DNA from: Calothrix sp. NIES-2098
GTDB lineage: Bacteria > Cyanobacteriota > Cyanobacteriia > Cyanobacteriales > Nostocaceae
DNA length: 64,000 bases
Reading direction: 5' to 3'
Assembly (NCBI GenBank): GCA_002368175.1
Contig: AP018172.1
Coordinates: 5,025,001-5,089,000 of the forward strand
The notes under the pieces were generated by a model. It had not been told where the DNA came from. It saw only the letters and a program-made list of their open reading frames with translations, and did no database searches. Shown here one piece after another: positions 1 through 7,818 of the stretch (within the stretch, counting starts at the first letter, position 1; each line of letters starts with the position of its first letter). The translations under genes and the position numbers were made by a program.

Positions 1-78
1 ATGGAAGTCGGTGGGAAACTCTATCTCCATGTGAGTCGAGAGGGACAGCAGCCCGGCGGCTTGGGGTATAGGACATAG
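1..78 (+). CDS. possible 3' end of a gene cut by the window edge
   Basis: Frame 1 is open from the first base to a TAG at 76-78 (25 codons) and is followed by a hairpin with a T-run at 121-148, which would suit the end of a plus-strand gene. The stretch is too short to assign a family. The ATG at base 1 may be chance or an internal Met. The last codons run into text typical of cyanobacterial intergenic DNA (GGACATAGGGCATGGGGCAT), so this could also be non-coding. Confidence 0.25.
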   Translation: MEVGGKLYLHVSREGQQPGGLGYRT

Positions 79-120
79 GGCATGGGGCATTAGTGATTCT
101 TCCCTTCCCCATACCCAAAC

Positions 121-148
121 ACTCCATTCCCTTGGGGGTGGAGTTTTT
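121..148 (+). terminator. intrinsic terminator-like hairpin
   Basis: Arms ACTCCA (121-126) and TGGAGT (139-144) are followed on the plus strand by a run of T. It would terminate a plus-strand gene ending before it and also lies just past the stop codon of the minus-strand aminotransferase gene. Confidence 0.4.
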
Positions 149-1296
149 CATTTAGGTAAAACTTGCCGCAGTGCTTCTAAAAGTCGGTCAACACTTTCCT
201 TACGGCTATTGAAGCCCATAAGTCCTACGCGCCAGACTTTACCAGCCAATTCGCCCAGACCTCCGCCAATTTCAATGTTATGTTCGTTGAGTAACTGGCG
301 GGCAATTGCCTTGCCATCTACTCCTTCGGGAATTCGGACTGTAGTAAGTGTTGGTAAGCGGAACTCTCGTTCAACGTGCAAACCCAGCCCTAAATCTTCT
401 AAGCCATCCCAAAGATACTCTACGTTCTTTTGATGACGTTGCCAGCAATTAGCCAGTCCTTCCTCGGCTACTAAACGCAATGCTTCCCGTAGGGCATAGT
501 AGAGATTAATCGGAGCAGTATGGTGATAGATGCGTTCGCTACCCCAATATTTACCTAGCAAGTTCATATCTAAATACCAGTTAGCAACCTTGGTGCGGCG
601 CTGTTGCAATTTTTCCATTGCACGGGGACTCATGGTAAAGGGTGAAGCACCAGGCGGACAACCTAAGCCTTTTTGGCTACAGCTATACGCGAGGTCAACT
701 CCCCAATTATCTAAAAATATTGGCACACCGCCTAGACTTGTAACTGTATCCACTAACAACAGCGTGCCATATTCACGACAGACATCAGCAACTCCCTCTA
801 AGGGTTGGCGTGCGCCAGTGGAGGTTTCAGCATGAACTAAAGCGAGAATTGCTGGCCGATGAGTTTCTAGGGCAGTGCGGAGTTCCTCTAGTGTAAAAAC
901 TTGTCCCCAAGGTTTGGTAATAGTACGGACATCTGCGCCATATCGTCCAGCCATATCAACGAGACGATTACCAAAGTATCCAGCTACACCTACTAACACC
1001 ACATCACCGGGTTCGGTAACGTTAGCAATAGTTGCTTCCATTGCTGCGGTTCCCGTACCGCTGACTGCTATTGTTAGGGGGTTTTCTGTTTGCCATACAT
1101 AGCGCAGCAGGGACTGAATTTCATCCATGATTGCCAGAAAAGCTGGGTCAAGATGCCCAAGTGGAGAGGTATTCATCGCTTGCAGCACCGCAGGATGGGC
1201 ATTGGATGGCCCTGGCCCCAACAGTAAACGGGATGGTGTTTCTAAAGGTGCAATTTGTAATCTCTGACTATCGTTGATTGAGACTGTTGGCGTCAT
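148..1296 (-). CDS. class V aminotransferase (alanine/serine-glyoxylate aminotransferase family)
   Basis: A 382-residue PLP-dependent transaminase of fold type I, expected to transfer an amino group from alanine or serine to glyoxylate in photorespiratory metabolism. The N-terminus has the family signature LLGPGPSNAHPAVLQAM, the PLP-lysine motif is SCSQKGL near residue 210, and the upstream Asp that pairs with the pyridine nitrogen sits in LLLVDTVTSLGG. Length and ends match the family. Cyanobacterial members have historically been annotated as the small subunit of a soluble hydrogenase; the aminotransferase role is the one the motifs support. It is divergently placed from the DUF1499 gene. 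Substrate preference cannot be read from the sequence. Confidence 0.9.
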   Translation of the reverse strand: MTPTVSINDSQRLQIAPLETPSRLLLGPGPSNAHPAVLQAMNTSPLGHLDPAFLAIMDEIQSLLRYVWQTENPLTIAVSGTGTAAMEATIANVTEPGDVVLVGVAGYFGNRLVDMAGRYGADVRTITKPWGQVFTLEELRTALETHRPAILALVHAETSTGARQPLEGVADVCREYGTLLLVDTVTSLGGVPIFLDNWGVDLAYSCSQKGLGCPPGASPFTMSPRAMEKLQQRRTKVANWYLDMNLLGKYWGSERIYHHTAPINLYYALREALRLVAEEGLANCWQRHQKNVEYLWDGLEDLGLGLHVEREFRLPTLTTVRIPEGVDGKAIARQLLNEHNIEIGGGLGELAGKVWRVGLMGFNSRKESVDRLLEALRQVLPK

Positions 1297-1434
1297 GATT
1301 TGTTTTTGGATATACGGTTCTTACCGGATCATAGAGCGATCGCATCACCGTTGTTTGATTTTGTTTGTCTGATTGGGACTAGGCGCTCTGATAGAGTGAA
1401 ATACAGTTTCACCAAAATATTTGCAGATAAAATT

Positions 1435-1830
1435 ATGATTTTTGCAGGCAAACGACCAAATAATTTAGGGGTGAACAACGGCAAGTTAGCCCCCTGTCCC
1501 AGTAGCCCTAACTGTGTCTCCAGCCAGTGTACAGATGCAGTTCATCAAATTGCTCCCCTGACTTTCACATCCACCCCAGAACAGGCGATCGCTAATCTTA
1601 AAACTATCATTGAGTCCTTACCCAGAACTCAGATCATTAGCGAAAGCCCTGATTACTTGTATGCAGAATTTAAAAGTGCCTTGATGGGATTTGTGGATGA
1701 TGTCGAGTTCTATGTAGATCGCAATGCAAATGTCATCCAGGTGCGTTCGGCTTCCCGTTTGGGTCAAAGCGATTTAGGCGTCAATCGCCAACGCATAGAA
1801 ACTATTCGCGCCAAGTTCAACCAAGTGTAG
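1435..1830 (+). CDS. DUF1499 family protein
   Basis: A 131-residue protein with the DUF1499 signature: N-terminal LAPCPSSPNCVSSQ, a central LYAEFKSALMGFVDDVEFY, and a C-terminal RSASRLGQSDLGVNRQRIE. The function of the family is not established. I place the start at the ATG of MIFAGKRPNNLG because the open frame upstream (from a TTG at 1300) has no family similarity and covers the probable promoter. There is no signal peptide in this form. Monocistronic, with about 500 bp of gene-free DNA downstream. Confidence 0.8.
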   Translation: MIFAGKRPNNLGVNNGKLAPCPSSPNCVSSQCTDAVHQIAPLTFTSTPEQAIANLKTIIESLPRTQIISESPDYLYAEFKSALMGFVDDVEFYVDRNANVIQVRSASRLGQSDLGVNRQRIETIRAKFNQV

Positions 1831-2334
1831 TCATTTCAGAGTGGCGTCAAACGTCGCTCTGACTGCCCTGAAAATTCATAATTATAAAAGCCAAACTTTC
1901 ACAGGATTTCTGGGTTTGGATCTGTTGTCGAATGTTGGAGAATTAGTATAAGTTCTAGATTTTCGATCGAGTTATACAGCTTGAAGCACGATGAATTTCT
2001 GTTTTGTTTATATAATTTTTATATTGTTAATTTTTATTTAATCTCCATCTTCAGAATTTCCTCATCTTCTATACCTATTATCAACCTAGAGAGCTAAGAA
2101 ATTAATAATTTTGCTATTGTGACTAAAGTCATGTATTTTTAAGAATTTAAAATTAAGTATTTAATCCAAACTTCTCTAATTGATCGTCCTTTCTCCAAGT
2201 AGTTAAAATCTCAGGATTTCCACGGTTGTAACTTATTTTAATAAAAATTAATATAATGATGTTAGGTATGATTCTGGCTTTTTAATTAGCAACCAGATTT
2301 TCCAGGGTTGACTGACTTGATAAAGGAAAAAAGG
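1831..2334. other. AT-rich intergenic region
   Basis: About 500 bp without a convincing gene. It is strongly AT-rich toward its right half and most likely holds the promoter and leader of the PATAN/REC regulator gene. I see no RNA gene or strong hairpin. Confidence 0.5.
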
Positions 2335-3540
2335 ATGAGTAATCCAAAATCTATACTAGAATTTAACAAGATTTTGAATGAATTTAGTAAATGTGCCCAA
2401 ATAAAATTAAATGGGCATTTAAATATTAAGAGTTCCCAAGGAAGAAAATGGACTTTTTATTATCGTTCAGGACAGATAATTTGGGCGACAGGCGGAACTC
2501 ATACTTATAGAAGGTTGCGGAGAAGTATTGTACAAACTTCTTGCCCAATTGATATTAATAATATCCAGCTAGATTCTCAGGAAATATCAAAAGATTATTG
2601 GGATTATCAATTACTAGAATCTTTATATAAAAGGCAAGTAGTTAAACAAGAACAAGTTAACGCGATTGTAGAAAAGACTGTAGCGGAAATTTTATTTGAT
2701 ATAGCTCAAAGAGTAAATAGTGAAGTTTTGAGTTGCGATCGCAATCCCGGAGTAATATTAGAAGCACCAATTAGCTCCATAAATCCACAGATATCTTTCA
2801 AGCAAATGCAAGATTCTTGGCACAATTGGTCAAAAGCTGGGTTAGCGAGCGTGTCTCCTAACTTAGCACCTGTACTGCGTAAACCTCAGGAATTGCAACA
2901 GCAAGTAAGTTCATCTGTTTATAATAATTTTGTCAATTTAATCAACGGCAAACATACACTTTGGGATTTAGCCGTAAAAATGAATCAGAGTGTATTGCCT
3001 GTAACGCGTTCTTTGCTTCCCTATATTAATCACGGAATCGCAGAACTTGTAGAAGTACCGGACTTGCCTTTACCAGTTAGTAAAGTTCAAAACAAATCTA
3101 CTATTACGCCAGCAAAAACATCAACTATACCACTGATAGCTTGTGTAGATGATAGCCCACAGGTGTGTAAAATTTTGGAACAGATTATCACCTCTAAGGG
3201 TCTGAGGTTTATCGCCATTCAAGATCCAGTGCAGGCTCTACCAATTTTGATGCAAACTAAACCAGACTTGATTTTTTTAGATTTAATTATGCCAGTTGTG
3301 AATGGTTATGAAGTTTGCTCGCAATTACGTCGATGTTCGTTTTTGAGCCAAACACCAGTGGTGATTTTGACAGGTAGCGATGGGCTATTCGATCAAGTTC
3401 GATCTAAGGTATTCGGTGCTACAGAATTTATTACCAAACCAGTAGCATCAGAGAAAGTAATGGAAATGGTAAATAAACATCTATTTGCAAAAACTGCTTC
3501 ACAAGTCAAAGGTCTATCTAATTTAGCGATTGGTTACTAA
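2335..3540 (+). CDS. PatA-type response regulator (PATAN domain plus receiver)
   Basis: A 401-residue two-domain protein. The N-terminal ~240 residues match the PATAN/DUF4388 type (SILEFNKILNEFSKCAQIKL, then FYYRSGQIIWATGG), and residues ~265-390 form a CheY-like receiver with acidic pocket DD (CVDDSP), phospho-acceptor Asp in LIFLDLIMP, Thr in VVILTGS and Lys in FITKP. Proteins of this layout, such as PatA, act in heterocyst patterning, phototaxis and other cyanobacterial signalling; the exact role of this one is not shown. I chose the ATG preceded by AAGG rather than the TTG 27 bp upstream. A perfect palindrome after the stop ends the transcript. Confidence 0.85.
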   Translation: MSNPKSILEFNKILNEFSKCAQIKLNGHLNIKSSQGRKWTFYYRSGQIIWATGGTHTYRRLRRSIVQTSCPIDINNIQLDSQEISKDYWDYQLLESLYKRQVVKQEQVNAIVEKTVAEILFDIAQRVNSEVLSCDRNPGVILEAPISSINPQISFKQMQDSWHNWSKAGLASVSPNLAPVLRKPQELQQQVSSSVYNNFVNLINGKHTLWDLAVKMNQSVLPVTRSLLPYINHGIAELVEVPDLPLPVSKVQNKSTITPAKTSTIPLIACVDDSPQVCKILEQIITSKGLRFIAIQDPVQALPILMQTKPDLIFLDLIMPVVNGYEVCSQLRRCSFLSQTPVVILTGSDGLFDQVRSKVFGATEFITKPVASEKVMEMVNKHLFAKTASQVKGLSNLAIGY

Positions 3541-3577
3541 AGTGAGGACTTAAGTCCTCACTACGAAAGTTTTTTAT
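3541..3577 (+). terminator. terminator after the PATAN/REC regulator gene
   Basis: A perfect 22-bp palindrome, AGTGAGGACTT paired with AAGTCCTCACT (3541-3562), is followed a few bases later by TTTTTT. It separates two convergent genes. Confidence 0.75.
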
Positions 3578-4365
3578 TTGATTTCATTCGGAAAATTGGA
3601 TAACAGAGGTAAACCATCCTGGAAAACTAAAAGTTCACCTGGTTGGATAATTGTCCAAATTTCATTGTCTGTGAGAGGAGTAGTTGTAATCACAGCAACG
3701 CGATCGCTTGGTGAAGTCAACTCCCGAAAATCGACAGTCATATCTTGATCGATTAAGTGAGCAGCAGCAAAGGGTGCTTGACGCACAATGTAGCTCAGTT
3801 TAGTGGAACAGTAGGCAAAAAAATGTTCTCCATCCGATAGCAGGTAATTAAACACGCCTGCTAATGCTAGGCGATCGGTAACTTGACGCAGCACTGGATA
3901 TAGTTCCTCTAGCGGTGGCTTACCTTGAGGAAAGCTTTGGCGTAGAGTTTCTAGGATGACACAGAATGCTTTTTCGCTGTCTGTGTCGCCTACAGCTTGG
4001 TAAAAGCCCATATTTTCCGGCACAAAGTCTGGCAAATTACCGTTATGAGCAAACACCCAATATCTTCCCCAAAGTTCTCTTTGAAAAGGATGACAGTTTT
4101 GTAAGGCAACTTTACCCTGAGTCGCTTTGCGAATATGGGCAATCACGTGTTTAGAGTGGATGGGATAGCGCCTTACCAAATCTGCTACTGGAGAAGTAAC
4201 AGAGGGTTTCTCATCCAAAAAAATCCGACATCCTTTTTCTTCAAAGAAGGCAATACCCCAGCCATCGCTGTGATCGTCAGTTTTTCCTCCCCTAGCAGAA
4301 AAACCTTCAAAAGAAAAGCAGATATCTGTTGGGGTATTGCAATTCATTCCCAGCAGTTGACACAT
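3574..4365 (-). CDS. class II glutamine amidotransferase (YafJ-like)
   Basis: A 263-residue N-terminal-nucleophile amidotransferase. The true start is taken as the ATG of MCQLLGMN because it places the catalytic Cys at residue 2 as the family requires; a longer frame starting 21 bp upstream would bury it. Further family motifs are DDHSDGWGIAFF, HIRKATQGKV and HPFQRELWGRYWVFAHNGNL. It should hydrolyse glutamine; the acceptor is unknown. The gene is the integration target of the 18-kb element: codons 1-43 and 38 bp upstream lie in the left copy of the 167-bp direct repeat, so its start, leader and promoter come from element-side DNA. The reading frame is intact. A truncated second 5' end is at 22457-22618. 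Confidence 0.88.
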   Translation of the reverse strand: MCQLLGMNCNTPTDICFSFEGFSARGGKTDDHSDGWGIAFFEEKGCRIFLDEKPSVTSPVADLVRRYPIHSKHVIAHIRKATQGKVALQNCHPFQRELWGRYWVFAHNGNLPDFVPENMGFYQAVGDTDSEKAFCVILETLRQSFPQGKPPLEELYPVLRQVTDRLALAGVFNYLLSDGEHFFAYCSTKLSYIVRQAPFAAAHLIDQDMTVDFRELTSPSDRVAVITTTPLTDNEIWTIIQPGELLVFQDGLPLLSNFPNEIK

Positions 4366-4403
4366 CTTCAAAAACCTGAGGTTCATCTCTGGGATTACAA
4401 TAC
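4237..4403. repeat. left attachment repeat (attL-like)
   Basis: A 167-bp direct repeat identical to 22490-22656 except at 4270 (G) versus 22523 (A), which is a silent change in a His codon. It contains 43 codons and 38 bp upstream of the amidotransferase gene. The similarity stops abruptly on both sides. The strand-exchange point lies somewhere inside. Confidence 0.92.
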
Positions 4404-4497
4404 CTTGTCTGCCAGGGGTTTTCTCTATCGGCTGACACTATTCTGCAACCACTAGTGTGTTTTTACATTGTTTGTTACCAAAGTTTACACTAAATAT

Positions 4498-4596
4498 CAG
4501 CTTCTCCGGCTGCGGGCGTTGGCTGCCAATAACGGGTAAAATCGCCCATAATTCCCCGGAATTGACCATTGTCAGCCTCTCCGGCTGCGGTCGTTG
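4498..4596. repeat. pair of 24-bp direct repeats near the left end
   Basis: The units at 4498-4521 and 4573-4596 share CTCCGGCTGCGG and CGTTG, with two mismatches over 24 bp and a period of 75 bp. They lie about 100-200 bp inside the left end. They could be arm-type sites for the recombinase or operators for the small operon that starts at 4681; the sequence does not decide. Confidence 0.55.
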
Positions 4597-4660
4597 TCTC
4601 CCCCTGCGTATCACACTAAAATATTAGTATAAAAAGTAACTATATTTTATGAATTTAAGG

Positions 4661-4666
4661 TATAAT
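4661..4666 (+). promoter_or_regulatory. likely -10 element of the left plus-strand operon
   Basis: A consensus TATAAT lies 14 bp before the ATG at 4681, in an AT-rich tract. The leader would be very short. A clear -35 is not visible. Confidence 0.45.
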
Positions 4667-4680
4667 TAAAATAAAATGTT

Positions 4681-5205
4681 ATGAGAACACCCTGCAAGAT
4701 TTGCTCTATGCCGGAAGCTGTGAGGGCGATTGTGGATGAGTATTTGCTATCTGGCATGGAGTACAAACATATAGCTAAGTATGCGGAGGGTGAGGGGTTT
4801 AATATTAGCCCTGCTAACCTGTCAACGCATAGACATAAACATTTAGAAGCGGCGATCGCAAACAAAAGAGCGATGGTTCATGAGGCAGAGGGTGATCCTG
4901 AGTTACTGCCTATGAAAGAGTACTTTAAAAAGCTAATGGCTTTTACCCAACATTTAACCCTTGCTCAAGCAGTTTTTATCAGTAATCAACAAAAAAGCTA
5001 CATTTCCGGGGGTCGGGGGGCGGTACTACTCAGAGATGTTGAGGTATTTGAAAAATTGGCTAACCTTTCACTTAACTTAAAAGCTTCGGTTAGGTTTGAT
5101 CGGATCGAGGAAGAAGCCAAAAGAGAAAACCTGGCTAGATTACTGGACGAAACGTTAGCTGATTTAGCTGCTGTAAATCCCAATCATCACATTGAACAGG
5201 CTTGA
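4681..5205 (+). CDS. hypothetical protein with Cys-pair and helix-turn-helix-like N-terminus
   Basis: A 174-residue, mostly helical, charged protein. The first 55 residues have a CKICSM Cys pair and a stretch (AIVDEYLLSGMEYKHIAKYAEG, read in two parts, then ISPANLSTHRHKH) that looks like a resolvase-type helix-turn-helix with a His-rich turn. The rest is predicted helical, ending in RLLDETLADLAA. The layout resembles small terminase subunits or other DNA-binding phage proteins, but I see no large terminase, so no function is assigned. First gene of a four-gene plus-strand cluster at the element's left end. Confidence 0.7.
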   Translation: MRTPCKICSMPEAVRAIVDEYLLSGMEYKHIAKYAEGEGFNISPANLSTHRHKHLEAAIANKRAMVHEAEGDPELLPMKEYFKKLMAFTQHLTLAQAVFISNQQKSYISGGRGAVLLRDVEVFEKLANLSLNLKASVRFDRIEEEAKRENLARLLDETLADLAAVNPNHHIEQA

Positions 5206-5216
5206 GGAGCTTTTAA

Positions 5217-5585
5217 ATGGTAAAACCCAGTGAAAGAATCATTGCACTACCCCCAGAAGAACTGTCACGGCGGTTCATAGAGCTTCGGCGGCGGATTGTC
5301 ACCGAGGTGGAAGCCGTGGAATTTCAACTTGTCGAGGTGTTACTTAACAAACATATCCGCCTAGAGGCTGTTCGGGAAAGCCGCCGCGATGTTAGCCGTA
5401 TTCTTGCGGGTCTTCCCCCGGCAGAAATCCGGTTAGATGCCGATGACCCCGCCGCGCTTTTTCTCGCGGATTGCGATCGGGATATTGAGCTACTTTGCCA
5501 GGGATACGACCGGATAGCGGAACCCCTAGCAGCGAAGGATTACACATATAAAATTAGCCACACCCCAGCGAAGGTGAGTTACTAA
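5217..5585 (+). CDS. hypothetical charged helical protein
   Basis: A 122-residue protein of no recognised family. It is rich in Arg and Glu (RFIELRRRIVTEVEAVEF, then VRESRRDVSRIL) and likely all-helical and soluble. The ribosome-binding site GAGGAG sits 7 bp before the ATG. Its TAA overlaps the ATG of the next small gene (TAATG), which implies translational coupling. GC content is higher than in the first gene of the cluster. Confidence 0.65.
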   Translation: MVKPSERIIALPPEELSRRFIELRRRIVTEVEAVEFQLVEVLLNKHIRLEAVRESRRDVSRILAGLPPAEIRLDADDPAALFLADCDRDIELLCQGYDRIAEPLAAKDYTYKISHTPAKVSY

Positions 5586-5713
5586 TGAAAATTCAAGGAC
5601 AACCTAAACTGACCGACCTACAGCAATACCAACTCCGACAACGCCGGGAGATGGTTACTAAAATTCACACTCAACTACAGGAAAAAATTAATGCAGATAA
5701 GCGGAGTGACTGA
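5585..5713 (+). CDS. 42-residue orphan protein
   Basis: A short frame starting MKIQGQPKLTDLQQYQLRQR, coupled by TAATG to the gene before it and overlapping the next gene by 23 bp. It is highly polar, rich in Gln, Lys and Arg, and probably a single helix. No family is recognised. The tight overlaps on both sides are the main reason to accept it as real. Confidence 0.5.
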   Translation: MKIQGQPKLTDLQQYQLRQRREMVTKIHTQLQEKINADKRSD

Positions 5714-5966
5714 GATCGTAATACCCTACGAGCGATTAAAAGTTCAAAACACCGGGGCTATTACCTTGTATTTGTTGGCTGATGGTTTCCAACCCAACGC
5801 CGCGCAAGCTAAACGAGTATCTGGGTGGATAATTCCCCCTGGCGGCGATGTTCAACTTTATGGAACAACATTCTTGTTCACAAACTTTGTGATAGGAAAA
5901 AAGGGAAAGCTTGTAATCTATCCCATCGGCGCGGCTGACGGGGATGTAACACTGAGTCAAATATAA
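5691..5966 (+). CDS. hypothetical beta-rich protein
   Basis: A 91-residue protein with alternating hydrophobic strands (VTEIVIPYERLKVQNTGAIT, FLFTNFVIGKKGKLVIYPIG) and no signal peptide. The pattern suggests a small beta-sandwich, of the sort seen in phage accessory or tail-like proteins, but nothing is recognisable. Last gene of the left cluster, followed by a strong bidirectional terminator. Confidence 0.6.
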   Translation: MQISGVTEIVIPYERLKVQNTGAITLYLLADGFQPNAAQAKRVSGWIIPPGGDVQLYGTTFLFTNFVIGKKGKLVIYPIGAADGDVTLSQI

Positions 5967-6091
5967 CACTTGCTTGCATAACCTTGGTCTGATGCTGACT
6001 GACGGTAAGTATTGAAAATGCCTCATATTTACTGGTTTTATCCCTGTTTCTTGTCTGTTGAAATTACTTAAAGTTAGTAGTTTTATACACA

Positions 6092-6126
6092 ATAACAAAA
6101 CCCCCGGTTATCGGGGGTTTTGTTAT
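6092..6126. terminator. strong bidirectional terminator
   Basis: Perfect 15-bp arms ATAACAAAACCCCCG (6092-6106) and CGGGGGTTTTGTTAT (6112-6126) around a 5-nt loop. It separates the plus-strand left cluster from the minus-strand operon that ends at 6141. Confidence 0.9.
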
Positions 6127-6140
6127 CGGTTTAGTTTTCC

Positions 6141-6485
6141 TCAGACAAAACTCAATACTTCCGAATCGTAGGCGGGAATCTTGGCGATCGCCTGTTTGAA
6201 CACCTCGACATTTAGGAAAAATTTCTCTGCTATTAGTTCAAAGATGATAGACCCGGAGTAGTGTTCGTTGATTATCAGGTGTGTTGTGTGCCAGTCGTTA
6301 TCTGAGTAAGCAAACACGCTGTAATCTTCATGGGGACTGGAAAATTTGAGTTGTACCCCCTCATCGTTGTGGTTTAATTCCTGGGTGAATAGGTCATGTT
6401 GGTGGAAGAACTCGATCATCTCCCGTGTTGCAGGGCTGGCGATGTGTTGCAGGTATTTTGTTAGTTCTTGTCCGGTGTGTGCCAT
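6141..6485 (-). CDS. hypothetical protein
   Basis: A 114-residue acidic soluble protein (MAHTGQELTKYLQHIASPAT at the N-terminus). No family is recognised. An upstream in-frame start at 6566 would add 27 residues and overlap the preceding gene by 20 bp; I prefer the internal ATG since the extension is basic and unlike the rest, but no good ribosome-binding site supports either. Last gene of the four-gene minus-strand operon 7597-6141. Confidence 0.55.
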   Translation of the reverse strand: MAHTGQELTKYLQHIASPATREMIEFFHQHDLFTQELNHNDEGVQLKFSSPHEDYSVFAYSDNDWHTTHLIINEHYSGSIIFELIAEKFFLNVEVFKQAIAKIPAYDSEVLSFV

Positions 6486-6546
6486 GTTGGTAAAATTTAG
6501 GTAACTTTGACTTAATGCCCAGTGGTTCACCCTGCTGGGCAGCTTT

Positions 6547-6837
6547 CTATGCGAGTGCGCGATCAATGGTTTTTGTAATGCCCCGCGCCTTTGTGATGCA
6601 CTGAGACAGGTTTTCTAGTGGTAATACCCATTGAGTTAAACTATTTTCCCCGCGCCACAGGTCAGCGTGTAGGGTGGTGTACGGGGCTGCTGTGGTCAGC
6701 ACAAGTGGGTAATCTTTCTTTACTTCGCAGATAACCACCCAGCTTTCAGGGGTGTCATCATCATCACAATCGCAGTGAAGGATTACTAGTTTTTGATCGA
6801 TGATTGTGTTCAGTATTTGCCTTGCGATCGCTCTCAT
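6547..6837 (-). CDS. hypothetical protein with acidic Cys/Asp patch
   Basis: A 96-residue protein notable for HCDCDDDDTPESW near residue 21, a possible metal-binding patch, followed by alternating hydrophobic stretches (WVVICEV, YPLVLTTAAPY). Family unknown. Its ATG overlaps the stop of the upstream gene by 4 bp (ATGA), so it is translated in an operon. Confidence 0.55.
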   Translation of the reverse strand: MRAIARQILNTIIDQKLVILHCDCDDDDTPESWVVICEVKKDYPLVLTTAAPYTTLHADLWRGENSLTQWVLPLENLSQCITKARGITKTIDRALA

Positions 6838-7127
6838 TGTTTTATGCTCCCGTAGAATTCCACGATTTTGGAAGCTGCTTTATACAAATCCCATAATCTT
6901 TGCACCTTGGCTCGGTGGGTAACGGGGTGTTCACCTGAAATTTTAGGTATGTACCGATTCTGTATTAAATCAACCCAATCAAGTAATTGTTCGTCTGTCC
7001 ACCCTTCGAGATTAACCCTAATACACCCTTCGATAATTTCCCTTCCGAGGCTTGGGGGATAGTCTGCGCTAACCGCTTCTGCTTCGCAAGCAAGGATACA
7101 CCTTTTTAGTTTTTCCTGTCCGTTCAC
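6834..7127 (-). CDS. hypothetical protein
   Basis: A 97-residue helical protein containing CRIVN-like and LEGWTDEQLLDWVDLIQNRY segments. No family is recognised. It is joined to both neighbours by 4-bp ATGA overlaps, the strongest evidence that it is a real gene. Confidence 0.6.
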   Translation of the reverse strand: MNGQEKLKRCILACEAEAVSADYPPSLGREIIEGCIRVNLEGWTDEQLLDWVDLIQNRYIPKISGEHPVTHRAKVQRLWDLYKAASKIVEFYGSIKQ

Positions 7128-7597
7128 GCTGCTCTCTCCTGTTGTTTAACTGCGATAAACTCACGGGCTTTTTGATTCATCTCCCGTAGTTCCTCTGTGG
7201 ATAGGTCACTGCGGTACTGAAAATTTAGTTCTAGTTCCGCATTCTTCGCTTCGATCCTTGCGATCGCCGCGCCCTTGTTCACATCCCGGCGTTTTCTTTC
7301 CTGGGTAAGTAACCATCTGACCCCGTTGGATTCATCTAGGAGAGGTTCCCAGCTATCCCGGCGGCTAAGGTTACGGCGATCGCCAATGGCAACCAGCAGG
7401 GCTTTTAACTCTGCGGTTGTGGACAGTCCCAAAGAGGTTAGGACTTGCGCCTTGATCGTTTTCAATGGCGTGGGTTTCACCTTGGCGGCTCTCTTCGCTT
7501 TTTTGACCTCAACTTCCTCTAGGGCTTTGACCTCGCTGGGTAGCAAAGGCATTGGACAGGGTAACGACCACGAATCCCAATCAAAACTTCGGCGCAT
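7124..7597 (-). CDS. hypothetical Lys-rich, coiled-coil protein
   Basis: A 157-residue basic protein. A Lys/Ala-rich stretch (residues ~25-50) is followed by a helical hairpin-like region (SLGLSTTAELKALLVAIG) and a C-terminal charged helix. It could bind nucleic acid, but no family is recognised. First gene of the operon, with GAGGT 7 bp before the ATG. The promoter region holds TGTAAC-type operator repeats shared with the next divergent unit. Confidence 0.6.
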   Translation of the reverse strand: MRRSFDWDSWSLPCPMPLLPSEVKALEEVEVKKAKRAAKVKPTPLKTIKAQVLTSLGLSTTAELKALLVAIGDRRNLSRRDSWEPLLDESNGVRWLLTQERKRRDVNKGAAIARIEAKNAELELNFQYRSDLSTEELREMNQKAREFIAVKQQERAA

Positions 7598-7620
7598 ATC
7601 CTCGACCTCTCTCTTTGACC

Positions 7621-7666
7621 ATGTAACCAGTATAGCAGTTACAGTTAATTTTGTGTAACAGTTACA
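7621..7666. promoter_or_regulatory. TGTAAC/GTTACA operator cluster
   Basis: Contains ATGTAACCAG (7621-7630), CAGTTACA (7636-7643) and the perfect palindrome TGTAACAGTTACA (7654-7666). The same half-sites recur upstream of the gene at 8268 and at 8628-8637, so one element regulator probably controls several units. Confidence 0.6.
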
Positions 7667-7717
7667 GAAATAATTTTAGATATTTTCCGAGGGGCGGGGA
7701 GGTGAAATATACCTAAT

Positions 7718-7740
7718 AAAAAGACCCCTTGGGCGGGGTC
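7718..7740 (-). terminator. intrinsic terminator on the minus strand
   Basis: Arms GACCCC (7723-7728) and GGGGTC (7735-7740), followed on the minus strand by five U. It ends transcription from the gene at 7819-8268. Confidence 0.8.
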
Positions 7741-7818
7741 AGAGTTGGTTTAATGCATCTTTCAGTATTTTGTATGTCTTTGATTGCTTGCCTAGTTTAT
7801 ACTTCACCGCGATTTGGT

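Noticed and set aside
4681..5205. Small terminase subunit, implying a prophage
   Set aside because: The N-terminal helix-turn-helix-like part is suggestive, but there is no large terminase, portal or capsid gene in the element.
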